Shown here: positions 1 to 7,477 of the stretch, one piece after another
Numbering within the stretch: position 1 is the first letter of the stretch
How the letters are laid out: the number at the start of each line of letters is the position of its first letter
Assembly (NCBI RefSeq): GCF_003719305.1
Contig: NZ_RARC01000039.1
Location: forward strand, 1-62,191
Source of the DNA: Mycolicibacterium stellerae
Lineage (GTDB): Bacteria; Actinomycetota; Actinomycetes; Mycobacteriales; Mycobacteriaceae
Length of the DNA: 62,191 nt
Direction: 5' to 3'
Translations under genes and position numbers: made by a program
Notes under the pieces: model-generated
The model's input: the letters and a program-made list of their open reading frames with translations, nothing else
What the model was told of the DNA's origin: nothing
Database searches by the model: none

Positions 1-115
1 AAAAGAGGAGAGAAAAGAAGAAAGAAGAGAAGAAGAAGGAAAAGGAGAGAAGAAGAGAGAAATGTGAAAGGAGAAGAAGGCAAACGAGGAGAGGCTGGGT
101 ATCGGGGGAAGGGAG
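1..115. other. Purine-only low-complexity window edge
   Basis: The first ~115 bases are almost entirely A and G, in irregular GA/AGG runs, and differ sharply from the ~65% GC balanced sequence that follows. No coding signal is visible. The most economical reading is a sequencing or assembly artefact at a contig end, which would mean the first gene is cut at its 5' end. A genuine purine tract cannot be excluded from the sequence alone. Confidence 0.6.
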
Positions 116-1261
116 ATGTGTAAAAGAGGCAACCTCGCGGCATTCGGTTCGGATATTCCCCGAGGGACCCCGACGCCACCCACACCGTCGACGCCCACCG
201 TCGCCGCCAGCGGCGCGGGCGGGGGCGCGGGCCTGCCTTCGGGCGCTGCTTCGGCGGCCATCTCCTCGACCGGCGTGCCACCGAGCGTGCTGGCCACATC
301 CGGCATCGCCGCCACCGGCACCGGCGCAGCAATAGTCAGCTCCGAAACCCAGGACCAACATCTCGACGACGCCATCCAGCTCGCCTACGAACTCCTGCAC
401 GCCTCTCGGATGTATCCCGGCCTGCACTGGTGCGTCGGCATTTTCAAGGTCGCGACCGGTGTCGAGACCATCATTGTCAGTAACGACGGTGCGAGCTACA
501 TCCCGCCCGGTGTCTACGTACCGCGTTCTGCCCGAGTGCTTTTCGCCGATCCCGAACTGAGCTCCGGCTTCCAAGCCAAGTTTTTCGGCTGGGTCAACCC
601 CACCGTGACAATGGTCGCCTACGCCGCCGAGCGTGCCGTGCTCGATCCCAACGTCGAGTTGTACGCGCTCGCCGCGACCACCGACCCAGGCGGCTCATCT
701 GTGCTTCCCGCCCGCCGCGCCGGCGTGCCCCACTACCAGGACTGCGACTCGACGCGTTCGCCCATCGATCCCGCCACGCCCGCACCCGAACTCGACGAGT
801 CACGACTGCACCGCTTGGCCGTGATGTCCCCTCAGAGTTACGAGCAACTCGTCGACGCCACCCTGCCTCCAACTGAACGGCGGTCGGCGGCATGGGAGGC
901 GACCGCCGGTGCCGTAGCGACCGCCCTCGCAGGTGTCGAGCCGCTTCGTATCGAAGTGGCGCCCGTCATCCGTGAGGTTCTCGGCGGTCTCGCGAGCGGC
1001 TCGCCCATCTCAGACGAACAGTGGTCTGCCCTGGCCGAGGTGCGCCTCTACGGCAAGTCGCTGTTCATGCGCCCGGGATTCATCGAGGTCGAACCGTCCG
1101 GTGACCCGAACACCACCGTGCTCTACCGCGCCCATCACAACCTGGACCGTGCCGTGGAGGCACTTTCGCTGTGGCGTGGCGACAACCCGGACTATGCCGA
1201 TATCGTCTATGCCACTGAGCAGGTCGCAAAGGAGGGACAGCTATGGCCGCTAAGGACATAA
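116..1261 (+). CDS. ESX-associated type hypothetical protein, 5' end uncertain
   Basis: 381 codons. Residues ~15-75 are a low-complexity Pro/Ala/Gly/Ser/Thr linker. Residues ~80-200 form a compact globular region with a Trp-Cys pair (HWCVG) and an IPPGVYVP motif, and a helical C-terminal region follows. The pattern recalls mycobacterial hypothetical proteins of the Rv3899c/Rv0026 type (DUF5631/DUF5632), often near ESX substrates; this is recollection, not a search. The 3' end overlaps the next gene by 19 bp, so the two are probably co-transcribed. The ATG at 116 has no convincing native upstream sequence because positions 1-115 look artefactual. The true N-terminus is probably missing. Confidence 0.55.
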   Translation: MCKRGNLAAFGSDIPRGTPTPPTPSTPTVAASGAGGGAGLPSGAASAAISSTGVPPSVLATSGIAATGTGAAIVSSETQDQHLDDAIQLAYELLHASRMYPGLHWCVGIFKVATGVETIIVSNDGASYIPPGVYVPRSARVLFADPELSSGFQAKFFGWVNPTVTMVAYAAERAVLDPNVELYALAATTDPGGSSVLPARRAGVPHYQDCDSTRSPIDPATPAPELDESRLHRLAVMSPQSYEQLVDATLPPTERRSAAWEATAGAVATALAGVEPLRIEVAPVIREVLGGLASGSPISDEQWSALAEVRLYGKSLFMRPGFIEVEPSGDPNTTVLYRAHHNLDRAVEALSLWRGDNPDYADIVYATEQVAKEGQLWPLRT

Positions 1262-1572
1262 AGCTCAACCCTGAAGAGACGCTCGGCCACGTCAGCAAGA
1301 TTGCTGCGACGATGGCCGAGGTCTCAGTGCCAGGCCCGGTGCCGCCGCTATCGCCGCCGACCAGTCCCATCGACGTGGCGCTGAACGCGGTAGCCGCCGC
1401 GGCCGCCGAGAAGGCGGCAGCCTCGTCGGAAGCACTGGCGACCCGCGGTACCGAGCACAGCGCCGCATCCACCCGGGCAGTGGCAGCCATGCAGGCGCAG
1501 GAAGAGAAAAACACCGGCAAGATCACCGAGATCCAAAGCCAGGTGCTGCAGGCGGGTATCACCAACCTCTAG
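1243..1572 (+). CDS. Small Ala-rich helical hypothetical protein, ESX-neighbourhood type
   Basis: 109 codons. A good Shine-Dalgarno (AAGGAGG, ~1226-1232) lies 10 bp before the ATG, inside the end of the preceding gene, which indicates coupled translation. The protein has a short Pro-rich segment (~28-42), then a long Ala/Glu/Lys-rich helix (~48-100) ending in an amphipathic tail. No catalytic motif or signal peptide is visible. Size and helical character fit small WXG100- or Esp-like partners that sit beside the upstream family, but no WxG motif is present. Function unknown. Confidence 0.55.
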   Translation: MAAKDIKLNPEETLGHVSKIAATMAEVSVPGPVPPLSPPTSPIDVALNAVAAAAAEKAAASSEALATRGTEHSAASTRAVAAMQAQEEKNTGKITEIQSQVLQAGITNL

Positions 1573-1603
1573 GGCGCACAGCGGCCGTCGGTATGGTGAG
1601 CCG

Positions 1604-2551
1604 ATGCGCACATTGGTGACGGGGGCAGCCGGATTCATCGGATCCACGCTGGTCGACCGCCTTCTCGCCGACGGACATGCTGTCATCGGCCTCGACGACC
1701 TCAGCTCAGGCAACAGCGTCAATCTCGGCGAGGCCGACCGGCACTCCGACTTCGAGTTCGTCAAGGCCGACATCGTCGAGGCCGACCTGATTGATCTTCT
1801 TGCCGACATTCGGCCCGAGGTCATCTTTCACCTCGCTGCCCAGATCTCCGTCAGTCATTCGGTCCAAGAGCCGCAATTCGACGCGGCCGTGAATGTCGTC
1901 GGCACAGTGCGTCTAGCCGAGGCCGCCCGCCGCGCCGGAGTCCGCAAGATCGTGCATACCTCGTCGGGCGGATCCGTGTACGGCACACCGCCGAGCTATC
2001 CGACGAGCGAGGACGCACCGATCAACCCGGCCTCGCCCTACGCCGCGAGCAAGGTGGCCGGTGAGGTGTACCTCAACACCTTCCGTAACCTCTACGGCAT
2101 CGAGTGCTCACACATTGCACCCGCGAATGTCTATGGGCCGCGCCAAGATCCGCACGGTGAGGCCGGTGTGGTCGCCATCTTCTCGCGCGCACTCCTCGCC
2201 GACCGGCCGACGAAGATCTTCGGCGACGGCAGCGACACCCGTGACTATGTTTTCGTCGATGACGTCGTCGACGCCTTCGTCCGAGCGTCCGGTGACGACG
2301 GCGGCGGCCAGCGCTTCAACATCGGCACCGGCGTGGAAACGTCTACCCGGCAGCTACATTCGGCGATCGCAGCCGCGGCCGGTAAGCCCGACGAGCCAGA
2401 ATTTCACCCGCCACGGCTCGGGGACTTGCGTCGCTCCTGCCTCGATATCAGCCGCGCTGAGCGGGTTCTCGGCTGGACGCCAAAGGTCAAACTCAACGAC
2501 GGCATCGCTAGGACCGTAGCGTTCTTCGCTGAGGAACAGATCGCCCAATAG
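1604..2551 (+). CDS. galE1: NAD-dependent epimerase/dehydratase, GalE1-type
   Basis: 315 codons, an extended short-chain dehydrogenase. The Rossmann glycine motif GAAGFIG lies at residues 7-13, an acidic NAD-binding pair (DD) follows strand 2 at ~31-32, and the catalytic YxxxK is Y146/K150. The family interconverts UDP-glucose and UDP-galactose, supplying galactofuranose precursor for arabinogalactan. Sequence and length closely match my memory of M. tuberculosis GalE1 (Rv3634c). The ATG at 1604 begins directly with the beta1-glycine motif, so the start is secure. The gene converges on the toxin island, whose nearest stop is only 29 bp away. Confidence 0.9.
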   Translation: MRTLVTGAAGFIGSTLVDRLLADGHAVIGLDDLSSGNSVNLGEADRHSDFEFVKADIVEADLIDLLADIRPEVIFHLAAQISVSHSVQEPQFDAAVNVVGTVRLAEAARRAGVRKIVHTSSGGSVYGTPPSYPTSEDAPINPASPYAASKVAGEVYLNTFRNLYGIECSHIAPANVYGPRQDPHGEAGVVAIFSRALLADRPTKIFGDGSDTRDYVFVDDVVDAFVRASGDDGGGQRFNIGTGVETSTRQLHSAIAAAAGKPDEPEFHPPRLGDLRRSCLDISRAERVLGWTPKVKLNDGIARTVAFFAEEQIAQ

Positions 2552-2580
2552 CCGTCGGTGTCACGGATCGGCACCCGCGA

Positions 2581-2880
2581 CTAATCGAATCCGAGTTCGC
2601 GCAGTTCGCGTCTAGCGCGAATCGCGCACTCCCGGAGTTGTTCGTCGTCGAGGTCCGCCGGCTCTGTTCTGAGTTCCGGGTAGGCGACGTAGGTGTCGGC
2701 GTCTCCGAATAATCTTTGAATGACGGGAAAAATCGGAGCGCCAAAGACCCTTTGCTCTGATTTCATGGTCGACAGATAGGATTTCTGAAACTCAGGAGCA
2801 CTGATAACGTTGGTGATGAAGTTGTCGATTAGGCCAACGTAGACTCGAAGGTCCGGCCGTTCATTTGGCCGCTTGCTCAT
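2581..2880 (-). CDS. Colicin-D-type immunity protein, orphan copy
   Basis: 99 codons from ATG at 2880. It is plainly homologous to the 99-residue immunity protein at 5827-6126: the C-terminal half, including RLFGDAD, YVAYPELRTEP and DDEQLRECAIRAR, is almost identical, while the N-terminal half diverges. The pattern fits the self-protective colicin-like immunity family that neutralises colicin-D-type tRNases. No full-length cognate toxin lies upstream; only a 56-bp toxin 5' remnant (2918-2973) precedes it, in the same frame. It is best read as an orphan immunity gene kept to resist sibling toxins. The start was chosen by alignment with the paralogue. Confidence 0.75.
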   Translation of the reverse strand: MSKRPNERPDLRVYVGLIDNFITNVISAPEFQKSYLSTMKSEQRVFGAPIFPVIQRLFGDADTYVAYPELRTEPADLDDEQLRECAIRARRELRELGFD

Positions 2881-2917
2881 TGAAGTCTCCCTCCCTCCCT
2901 CCAAGACGACGCCACCC

Positions 2918-2973
2918 GCCATCGCACCGGTATCACCCAAAATCTGGACATTGACCGCGAATGCGTCATACAC
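2918..2973 (-). pseudogene. 56-bp remnant of toxin 5' coding region
   Basis: This strip matches the toxin N-terminal coding sequence near 4735-4790 and 7311-7366 with only about five mismatches. It still encodes VYDAFAVNVQILGDTGAMAG on the minus strand, in frame with the orphan immunity gene. The similarity starts and stops abruptly on both sides. It looks like the scar of a recombination event that deleted nearly all of a third toxin copy while keeping its immunity gene. Confidence 0.75.
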
Positions 2974-3020
2974 GACGTTCTCATCGAAGTGCACTGCTCT
3001 CAAGTAGAATTCGCGCGTCG

Positions 3021-3560
3021 TCACCCGTGTAACGGCAGCTGACCGGCGGTGACATCGACGCGCAGTTCGTCCATGATCGACTCGACCCGGATCGTCAACC
3101 CGTCGACGCATAGCAGCACGCCGACGATTACCCCAAAATTTTCGATGTGGCCCTCGGCAACGGCTTCCGCCACAGGGAAGCCTTCTGCCTCCAGTTGCTC
3201 CTTCAGGTGAATCTCTGCGATGCGCGCAACGCGTCTACCACAGACGTCGGCGAACGGATGCTCGCCGGAAACGTCGAACAGGGACCACTTCCCGTGCTCT
3301 GCGACGTAAGCACGGTTTTCTTCGGATAGTTCACCAGCGAAAGGATCACGCCATGGCGTCGATCTGACGGTGAGGTCTCGTCCGTTGGCTCCCGACTGAA
3401 ACAGAACGACGGATCCGTCGTTGAACTCGAGCTGCAATGGTCCTTCATTCCGCTCGACAACGTCACCGATGGCGTAGAACACGCGCTGTAATGAACGGAT
3501 CGTTTTGCCAACCAGTCCTTCGAGATCACGGTGCACTTGTGCTGTGTCCTGCGTCGTCAT
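3021..3560 (-). CDS. Candidate immunity protein for the first toxin
   Basis: 179 codons. The ATG at 3560 overlaps the toxin stop codon in an ATGA arrangement, the same coupling seen for the second toxin and its immunity gene. The protein is acidic, soluble and without signal peptide or membrane segments; a beta-rich first half (~15-75) is followed by a mixed second half. I do not recognise the family. Position directly after a toxin tip and translational coupling are the only evidence for an immunity role. Its lower GC than the flanking backbone fits horizontal acquisition. Confidence 0.6.
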   Translation of the reverse strand: MTTQDTAQVHRDLEGLVGKTIRSLQRVFYAIGDVVERNEGPLQLEFNDGSVVLFQSGANGRDLTVRSTPWRDPFAGELSEENRAYVAEHGKWSLFDVSGEHPFADVCGRRVARIAEIHLKEQLEAEGFPVAEAVAEGHIENFGVIVGVLLCVDGLTIRVESIMDELRVDVTAGQLPLHG

Positions 3561-4857
3561 CGAGGTGCTGCCTTTTTGAACCAGTCGCTATCGGCGCCGT
3601 TCTTGAAGATAGAGACGAAGTCGCCGTTCTCCTTGGTGATTACGATGTCGTCCCCTAGTCGATAGAACCAAAAGTTCGCGCCCCCGCCAGTCTGTGGATG
3701 GTATACACCTTGCCGGACCTCATCCGGGTTGTTAAAGATGTCTTCAATGTGTTGCCGCACCCAAGCGCGAGCATCTGGGTCGTTCGGTTTCAAGCCGTAA
3801 TCTTCAGCGTGCTTGCCCACCTTGTGGCCGAATTGCGCGCTATCGACCTTCAGCTCCGGACCTACATCGCGCAGCAGCGGTTTCGGCTCCTCGGGTTGTT
3901 CCCTGCGCGCGAGGTTTTGATGCGTTCCAGGCGTTTGCGCACGCCGGCGATGTCGTGGGCCCTTTTGACGCCTTGGCTGATGTGTTTGGAGATCTTCCAG
4001 GCGCTGATGGCCGAGCGGATGGTGCCGGCGAATTTGGTGATGGTGTGGGCGGCTTTGGCGGTGCCTGCGGCGGCGCCGACTCCGAAGCTGACGCATGCGG
4101 CGAAGATGGAGATCACTGCGGTGGCGGCCAGTTCGACCGCCAGGTCGGTGAGGATGTCTCCCAACTGCTGGCGCAGGTCGTCGAGGGCGGCCTTGTAGTC
4201 CCGGCACGACTGCGCCAGCTCGCTGCAGCCGGCCAGAATCGCCGACGTCGCATCCCGCAACTCGCGCAGATCGCTGGTGAGGTATTCGACCTCGGGGGAC
4301 TGGGTGTCGCTAAACGCGCGGGCGTTGACGTCGAGCGCCTCCACGACGGTAACGGTCTGATACACCGTGGCCAGCCGGTCCCAGGCGTGGGCGGCGGTGT
4401 CGACCTTGACGGTGTCGCCGTCGGGCACCGGCACGCCGACCTGCTCGACGAGGCCCAGCGCGTCATCCCACAAGCCCTGGCCGGGGCCGCCCGCCGACGG
4501 CGGCGCCGAAAGAACGCCGGCCACACTGGCTGGATCGGGTGGGCGCTGCGGCGGCGCGCCCCGCTGCCCTGGTGTGGCGTTGTATTCGGCGACGGCGTGG
4601 TTGTAGCCGGCTTGGATGATCACTCCGCCGTAGTTCTGCAGCGCCGTGGTCAAATCGTTGACCGAATCCAAGACTTCGCGTGCACGCCCGTCGTACGACT
4701 GCGCCCACGCGGTGCCGGCATCATCGGTGCCGGCCATCGCGCCGGTATCACCCAGAATCTGGACGTTGACGGCGAACGCGTCGTACACCTCACCGGCCAA
4801 CTCGTACAACCGGTTGCCGACCGCGTAATAGGTATCGGTGTCGACGTCCTGGGTCAT
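3557..4857 (-). pseudogene. CpnT-like ESX polymorphic toxin, -1 frameshifted before the toxin tip
   Basis: Translation from ATG 4857 gives 314 residues almost identical to the second toxin: a WXG-like helical N-terminus, a Pro-rich linker (~95-120), a central helical region and a hydrophobic stretch (~240-270). It then enters a wrong frame and stops at 3862. The toxin tip continues in the -1 frame to a stop at 3557. Joining the frames at AAAA (3915-3918) gives 433 residues against 436 in the intact copy, so a one-base loss relative to copy two explains everything. The tip has a KHAEDYG motif and KENGDFVS, echoing the colicin-D-like tip of copy two. It follows a WXG100 pair (ATGA overlap), as in esxF-esxE-cpnT. 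It could be a pseudogene, a sequencing error or programmed frameshifting. Confidence 0.75.
3919..4857 (-). repeat. ~0.94-kb direct repeat, copy 1 (toxin N-terminal region)
   Basis: This segment is virtually identical at DNA level to 6495-7433 with a constant offset of 2576 bp. I see only a few mismatches (for example near 4746 and in the last ~45 bp around the start codon). Similarity stops abruptly at the junction with the toxin tip. Such near-identity despite unrelated flanks indicates recent duplication or ongoing gene conversion. Confidence 0.9.
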
Positions 4858-5138
4858 GTCAGCATTGCGACGTTCAGCCGGGCAGCCTCGGTGTAGTTGC
4901 TGTGTGCGGCGTGTGCCGCGTGTCGCAACTGTGACAACGCTTCACGCATCTGGTGTGCGGTGCTCATCCACTCCTGGTGCAGGGTGTAGTGCGCGACGGC
5001 GCCTTTGCCCTGCCACGACTCGTGCAGCGCGACGACTCGATCGTCGACCTGGGCAGCGATCATGTCGGCTCGCTCGTCGAAGGCGTGAAGCTTGTCGACG
5101 AAGGCCAGCAGTTCATCGAGTTCGACTCGGTAGCGCAT
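4854..5138 (-). CDS. WXG100 (EsxE-like) protein
   Basis: 94 codons, the family's usual ~100-residue size. The central turn motif is SWQGKG (W42, G44), flanked by two long amphipathic helices. WXG100 proteins fold as helical hairpins that dimerise and are exported by type VII (ESX) systems. The ATG at 5138 overlaps the stop of the upstream WXG100 gene by one base, and its own TGA overlaps the toxin start (ATGA), so three genes are translationally coupled. By analogy with EsxE/EsxF and CpnT, this pair probably helps export the toxin. No ESX secretion machinery is encoded in this window. Confidence 0.85.
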   Translation of the reverse strand: MRYRVELDELLAFVDKLHAFDERADMIAAQVDDRVVALHESWQGKGAVAHYTLHQEWMSTAHQMREALSQLRHAAHAAHSNYTEAARLNVAMLT

Positions 5139-5452
5139 TACCAGGCGACCTCAGTTGGCACGTTTCGCACCGACCCCGCAGAGGCGCTCTCCTGCTCGTC
5201 GTATCCAACCGCGGCCCGCTCGAGCTGCTGTGACGATCCAGCGAGCCTCTCGACGAGCGTGGCCGCAGCGTCGTGCCACTCCTCCCACAAAGCGCCATAC
5301 GAGGCTGCGGCAGCACCCGACCAGCCCGACACGATGCTGTCCCATTCCCGCGACAGCCTCGCCAGTTCTGCTCGCAACTGCTCGGCATCACCGCCAACGG
5401 CGCTCGACGTCTTGAGTGCTTGCGGTACATCAACCCGGATATCGGCGACCAC
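5138..5452 (-). CDS. WXG100 (EsxF-like) protein, first gene of toxin operon
   Basis: 104 codons. The turn motif is GWSG (W44, G46), and a C-terminal YxxxE export signal is visible as YDEQE (84-88). This is the WXG100 partner that would carry the general type VII secretion signal for the heterodimer. It is the most upstream gene of the run WXG100, WXG100, toxin, immunity; the ~370 bp before it probably hold the promoter. Confidence in the family is high from size, motif and pairing; specificity for one of the two toxins is inferred. Confidence 0.85.
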   Translation of the reverse strand: MVADIRVDVPQALKTSSAVGGDAEQLRAELARLSREWDSIVSGWSGAAAASYGALWEEWHDAAATLVERLAGSSQQLERAAVGYDEQESASAGSVRNVPTEVAW

Positions 5453-5826
5453 ACATCAAGCCTATGGGCCGCGAAGACTCACTCCCGCACCAATTTTGCG
5501 GCGGCGGCGTCAGCGTCCGCATGATCGAATGTGCGGATTTGTACGCCTCCTCCGCGTGTCGCGTACGAAACCGCACAGTCGAACCGAGCGCTAGAACCCC
5601 CCTCTGGTTCGAGTGGAGTCATCCTCGTTGGCTTGTATCCATCGAATCGCGATCATTGCGTCTCCACTTGGGCGTGCGACGGCACGGTCGGCGCGGGCGC
5701 GACGACTGGTCGTCGGGTCTTGCGCTGGCACGCGATCTCCCACGTCTGCGCTCAACGCTGGAAAGAAGACCCGAAAGCTTTGTTTACGCGCACCTCGCTT
5801 GATCTTTGGTGCTGCCTTGGTCACGA
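5453..5826. other. 374-bp non-coding gap upstream of the WXG100 operon
   Basis: No convincing gene is seen on either strand; the open frames here lack family features and start signals. The base composition is less GC-rich than the backbone. The stretch separates the second toxin's immunity gene (ending at 5827) from the WXG100 operon (starting at 5452), so it should hold the promoter of the WXG100 operon and possibly a terminator for the upstream transcript. I see no clear hairpin. Confidence 0.4.
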
Positions 5827-6126
5827 CTAGTTGTATCCGAGTTCTCGAAGTTCGCTTCGAGCGCGGATTGCGCACTCCCGGAGTTGTTCGTCGTCGAGGT
5901 CCTCTGGCTCCGTTCGAAGTTCCGGATAGGCGACATATGCGTCAGCATCTCCGAATAGTCTCTGAAGAACATCGAAGATTGGAACCTCGAGACCTCTGTT
6001 CTCCAATTTCAGAGCAGAGAGGTATGCCTTCTGAAAATCAGGCGCGCTCATGCGGTCGGCGATGAACTCTTCAATCAGATGGATGTACCAACTGAGATCC
6101 GGTAATTCGTCTGGCTGCTTACTCAC
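5827..6126 (-). CDS. Colicin-D-type immunity protein of the second toxin
   Basis: 99 codons. The GTG at 6126 overlaps the toxin stop codon (GTGA), so it is coupled to the toxin and in stoichiometric position. It shares the colicin-like immunity pattern (MSAPDFQKAYL, RLFGDADAYVAY, DLDDEQLRECA) with the orphan copy at 2581-2880. Family knowledge: such small helical proteins bind and block the active site of colicin-D-type tRNases. The acidic C-terminal half is the conserved part; variation in the N-terminal half may set specificity. The start was fixed by the overlap and by alignment with the paralogue. Confidence 0.8.
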   Translation of the reverse strand: MSKQPDELPDLSWYIHLIEEFIADRMSAPDFQKAYLSALKLENRGLEVPIFDVLQRLFGDADAYVAYPELRTEPEDLDDEQLRECAIRARSELRELGYN

Positions 6127-7433
6127 CGGAGCTTCCCCCAATCTAGAACACCGCTGACCTGGTCGTCGCCTAGTCGCCACCCACTGACGAACTCGCCGTT
6201 CGGTTTCTGAATCACGGCGAGTCCAGTGTTCGGGTTGTAGTTAATGATCGCTGGATCCCCCCTGTAGGTGCCGTTGATGTGCAGGGTAGCTGGGTCATCG
6301 ACCTGGTTCCTGACTGCGCGCTCAAAGGCATTAAACCCGGCTCTGCCGCGTGGCTCGGTCACTCCGAAATCGGCTGCGTGCAGGTCGAATTTCTTTTCGA
6401 TCTGGGCCCGAGATGTCGTCAGGGGAGTGCTCGGAGTTGTGTGGACGGCGGGTCCGACCGGTTCCTCTGGTTTGCCCGTCCGCCCCAAGCTCTTGATGCG
6501 TTCCAGGCGTTTGCGCACGCCGGCGATGTCGTGGGCCCTTTTGACGCCTTGGCTGATGTGTTTGGAGATCTTCCAGGCGCTGATGGCCGAGCGGATGGTG
6601 CCGGCGAATTTGGTGATGGTGTGGGCGGCTTTGGCGGTGCCTGCGGCGGCGCCGACTCCGAAGCTGACGCATGCGGCGAAGATGGAGATCACTGCGGTGG
6701 CGGCCAGTTCGACCGCCAGGTCGGTGAGGATGTCTCCCAACTGCTGGCGCAGGTCGTCGAGGGCGGCCTTGTAGTCCCGGCACGACTGCGCCAGCTCGCT
6801 GCAGCCGGCCAGAATCGCCGACGTCGCATCCCGCAACTCGCGCAGATCGCTGGTGAGGTATTCGACCTCGGGGGACTGGGTGTCGCTAAACGCGCGGGCG
6901 TTGACGTCGAGCGCCTCCACGACGGTAACGGTCTGATACACCGTGGCCAGCCGGTCCCAGGCGTGGGCGGCGGTGTCGACCTTGACGGTGTCGCCGTCGG
7001 GCACCGGCACGCCGACCTGCTCGACGAGGCCCAGCGCGTCATCCCACAAGCCCTGGCCGGGGCCGCCCGCCGACGGCGGCGCCGAAAGAACGCCGGCCAC
7101 ACTGGCTGGATCGGGTGGGCGCTGCGGCGGCGCGCCCCGCTGCCCTGGTGTGGCGTTGTATTCGGCGACGGCGTGGTTGTAGCCGGCTTGGATGATCACT
7201 CCGCCGTAGTTCTGCAGCGCCGTGGTCAAATCGTTGACCGAATCCAAGACTTCGCGTGCACGCCCGTCGTACGACTGCGCCCACGCGGTGCCGGCATCAT
7301 CGGTGCCGGCCATCGCGCCGGTCCCACCCAGAATCTGGACGTTGACGGCGAACGCGTCGTACACCTCACCGGCCAACTCGTACAACCGGTTGCCCACCGC
7401 GTAATACGTATCAGTGTCGACGTCCTGCGTCAC
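6123..7433 (-). CDS. CpnT-like ESX polymorphic toxin with colicin-D-like tRNase tip
   Basis: 436 codons from GTG 7433, the position homologous to the ATG of the first toxin; TTG 7436 is a less likely alternative. Residues ~1-95 form a WXG-like helical domain, ~96-120 a Pro/Ala linker, ~125-310 a helical region with a hydrophobic patch (~240-270), and ~340-436 the tip. The tip shows KKFDLHAADFGV, NGTYRGDPAI, KPNGEFVSGW and a terminal VLDWGKL, the layout of the colicin D tRNA-cleaving domain. Export by an ESX system is inferred from the N-terminus and the nearby WXG100 genes. It overlaps its immunity gene by 4 bp. No WXG100 pair lies directly upstream, so it may borrow the one at 4854-5452. Confidence 0.8.
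   Translation of the reverse strand: MTQDVDTDTYYAVGNRLYELAGEVYDAFAVNVQILGGTGAMAGTDDAGTAWAQSYDGRAREVLDSVNDLTTALQNYGGVIIQAGYNHAVAEYNATPGQRGAPPQRPPDPASVAGVLSAPPSAGGPGQGLWDDALGLVEQVGVPVPDGDTVKVDTAAHAWDRLATVYQTVTVVEALDVNARAFSDTQSPEVEYLTSDLRELRDATSAILAGCSELAQSCRDYKAALDDLRQQLGDILTDLAVELAATAVISIFAACVSFGVGAAAGTAKAAHTITKFAGTIRSAISAWKISKHISQGVKRAHDIAGVRKRLERIKSLGRTGKPEEPVGPAVHTTPSTPLTTSRAQIEKKFDLHAADFGVTEPRGRAGFNAFERAVRNQVDDPATLHINGTYRGDPAIINYNPNTGLAVIQKPNGEFVSGWRLGDDQVSGVLDWGKLR
6495..7433 (-). repeat. ~0.94-kb direct repeat, copy 2 (toxin N-terminal region)
   Basis: This is the partner of 3919-4857, same orientation. It encodes the shared export/linker part of both toxins. Recombination between the two copies would delete one tip-immunity cassette and the WXG100 pair, or swap tips. 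Confidence 0.9.
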
Positions 7434-7477
7434 CAATCAAGCGTATTGCCGGCTGACAACCCCTCCCGCGGCAATTC

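Noticed and set aside
2581..7433. Insertion sequence or integrase driving the toxin island
   Set aside because: No transposase, integrase, tRNA target or terminal repeats were seen; only the internal direct repeats are supported.
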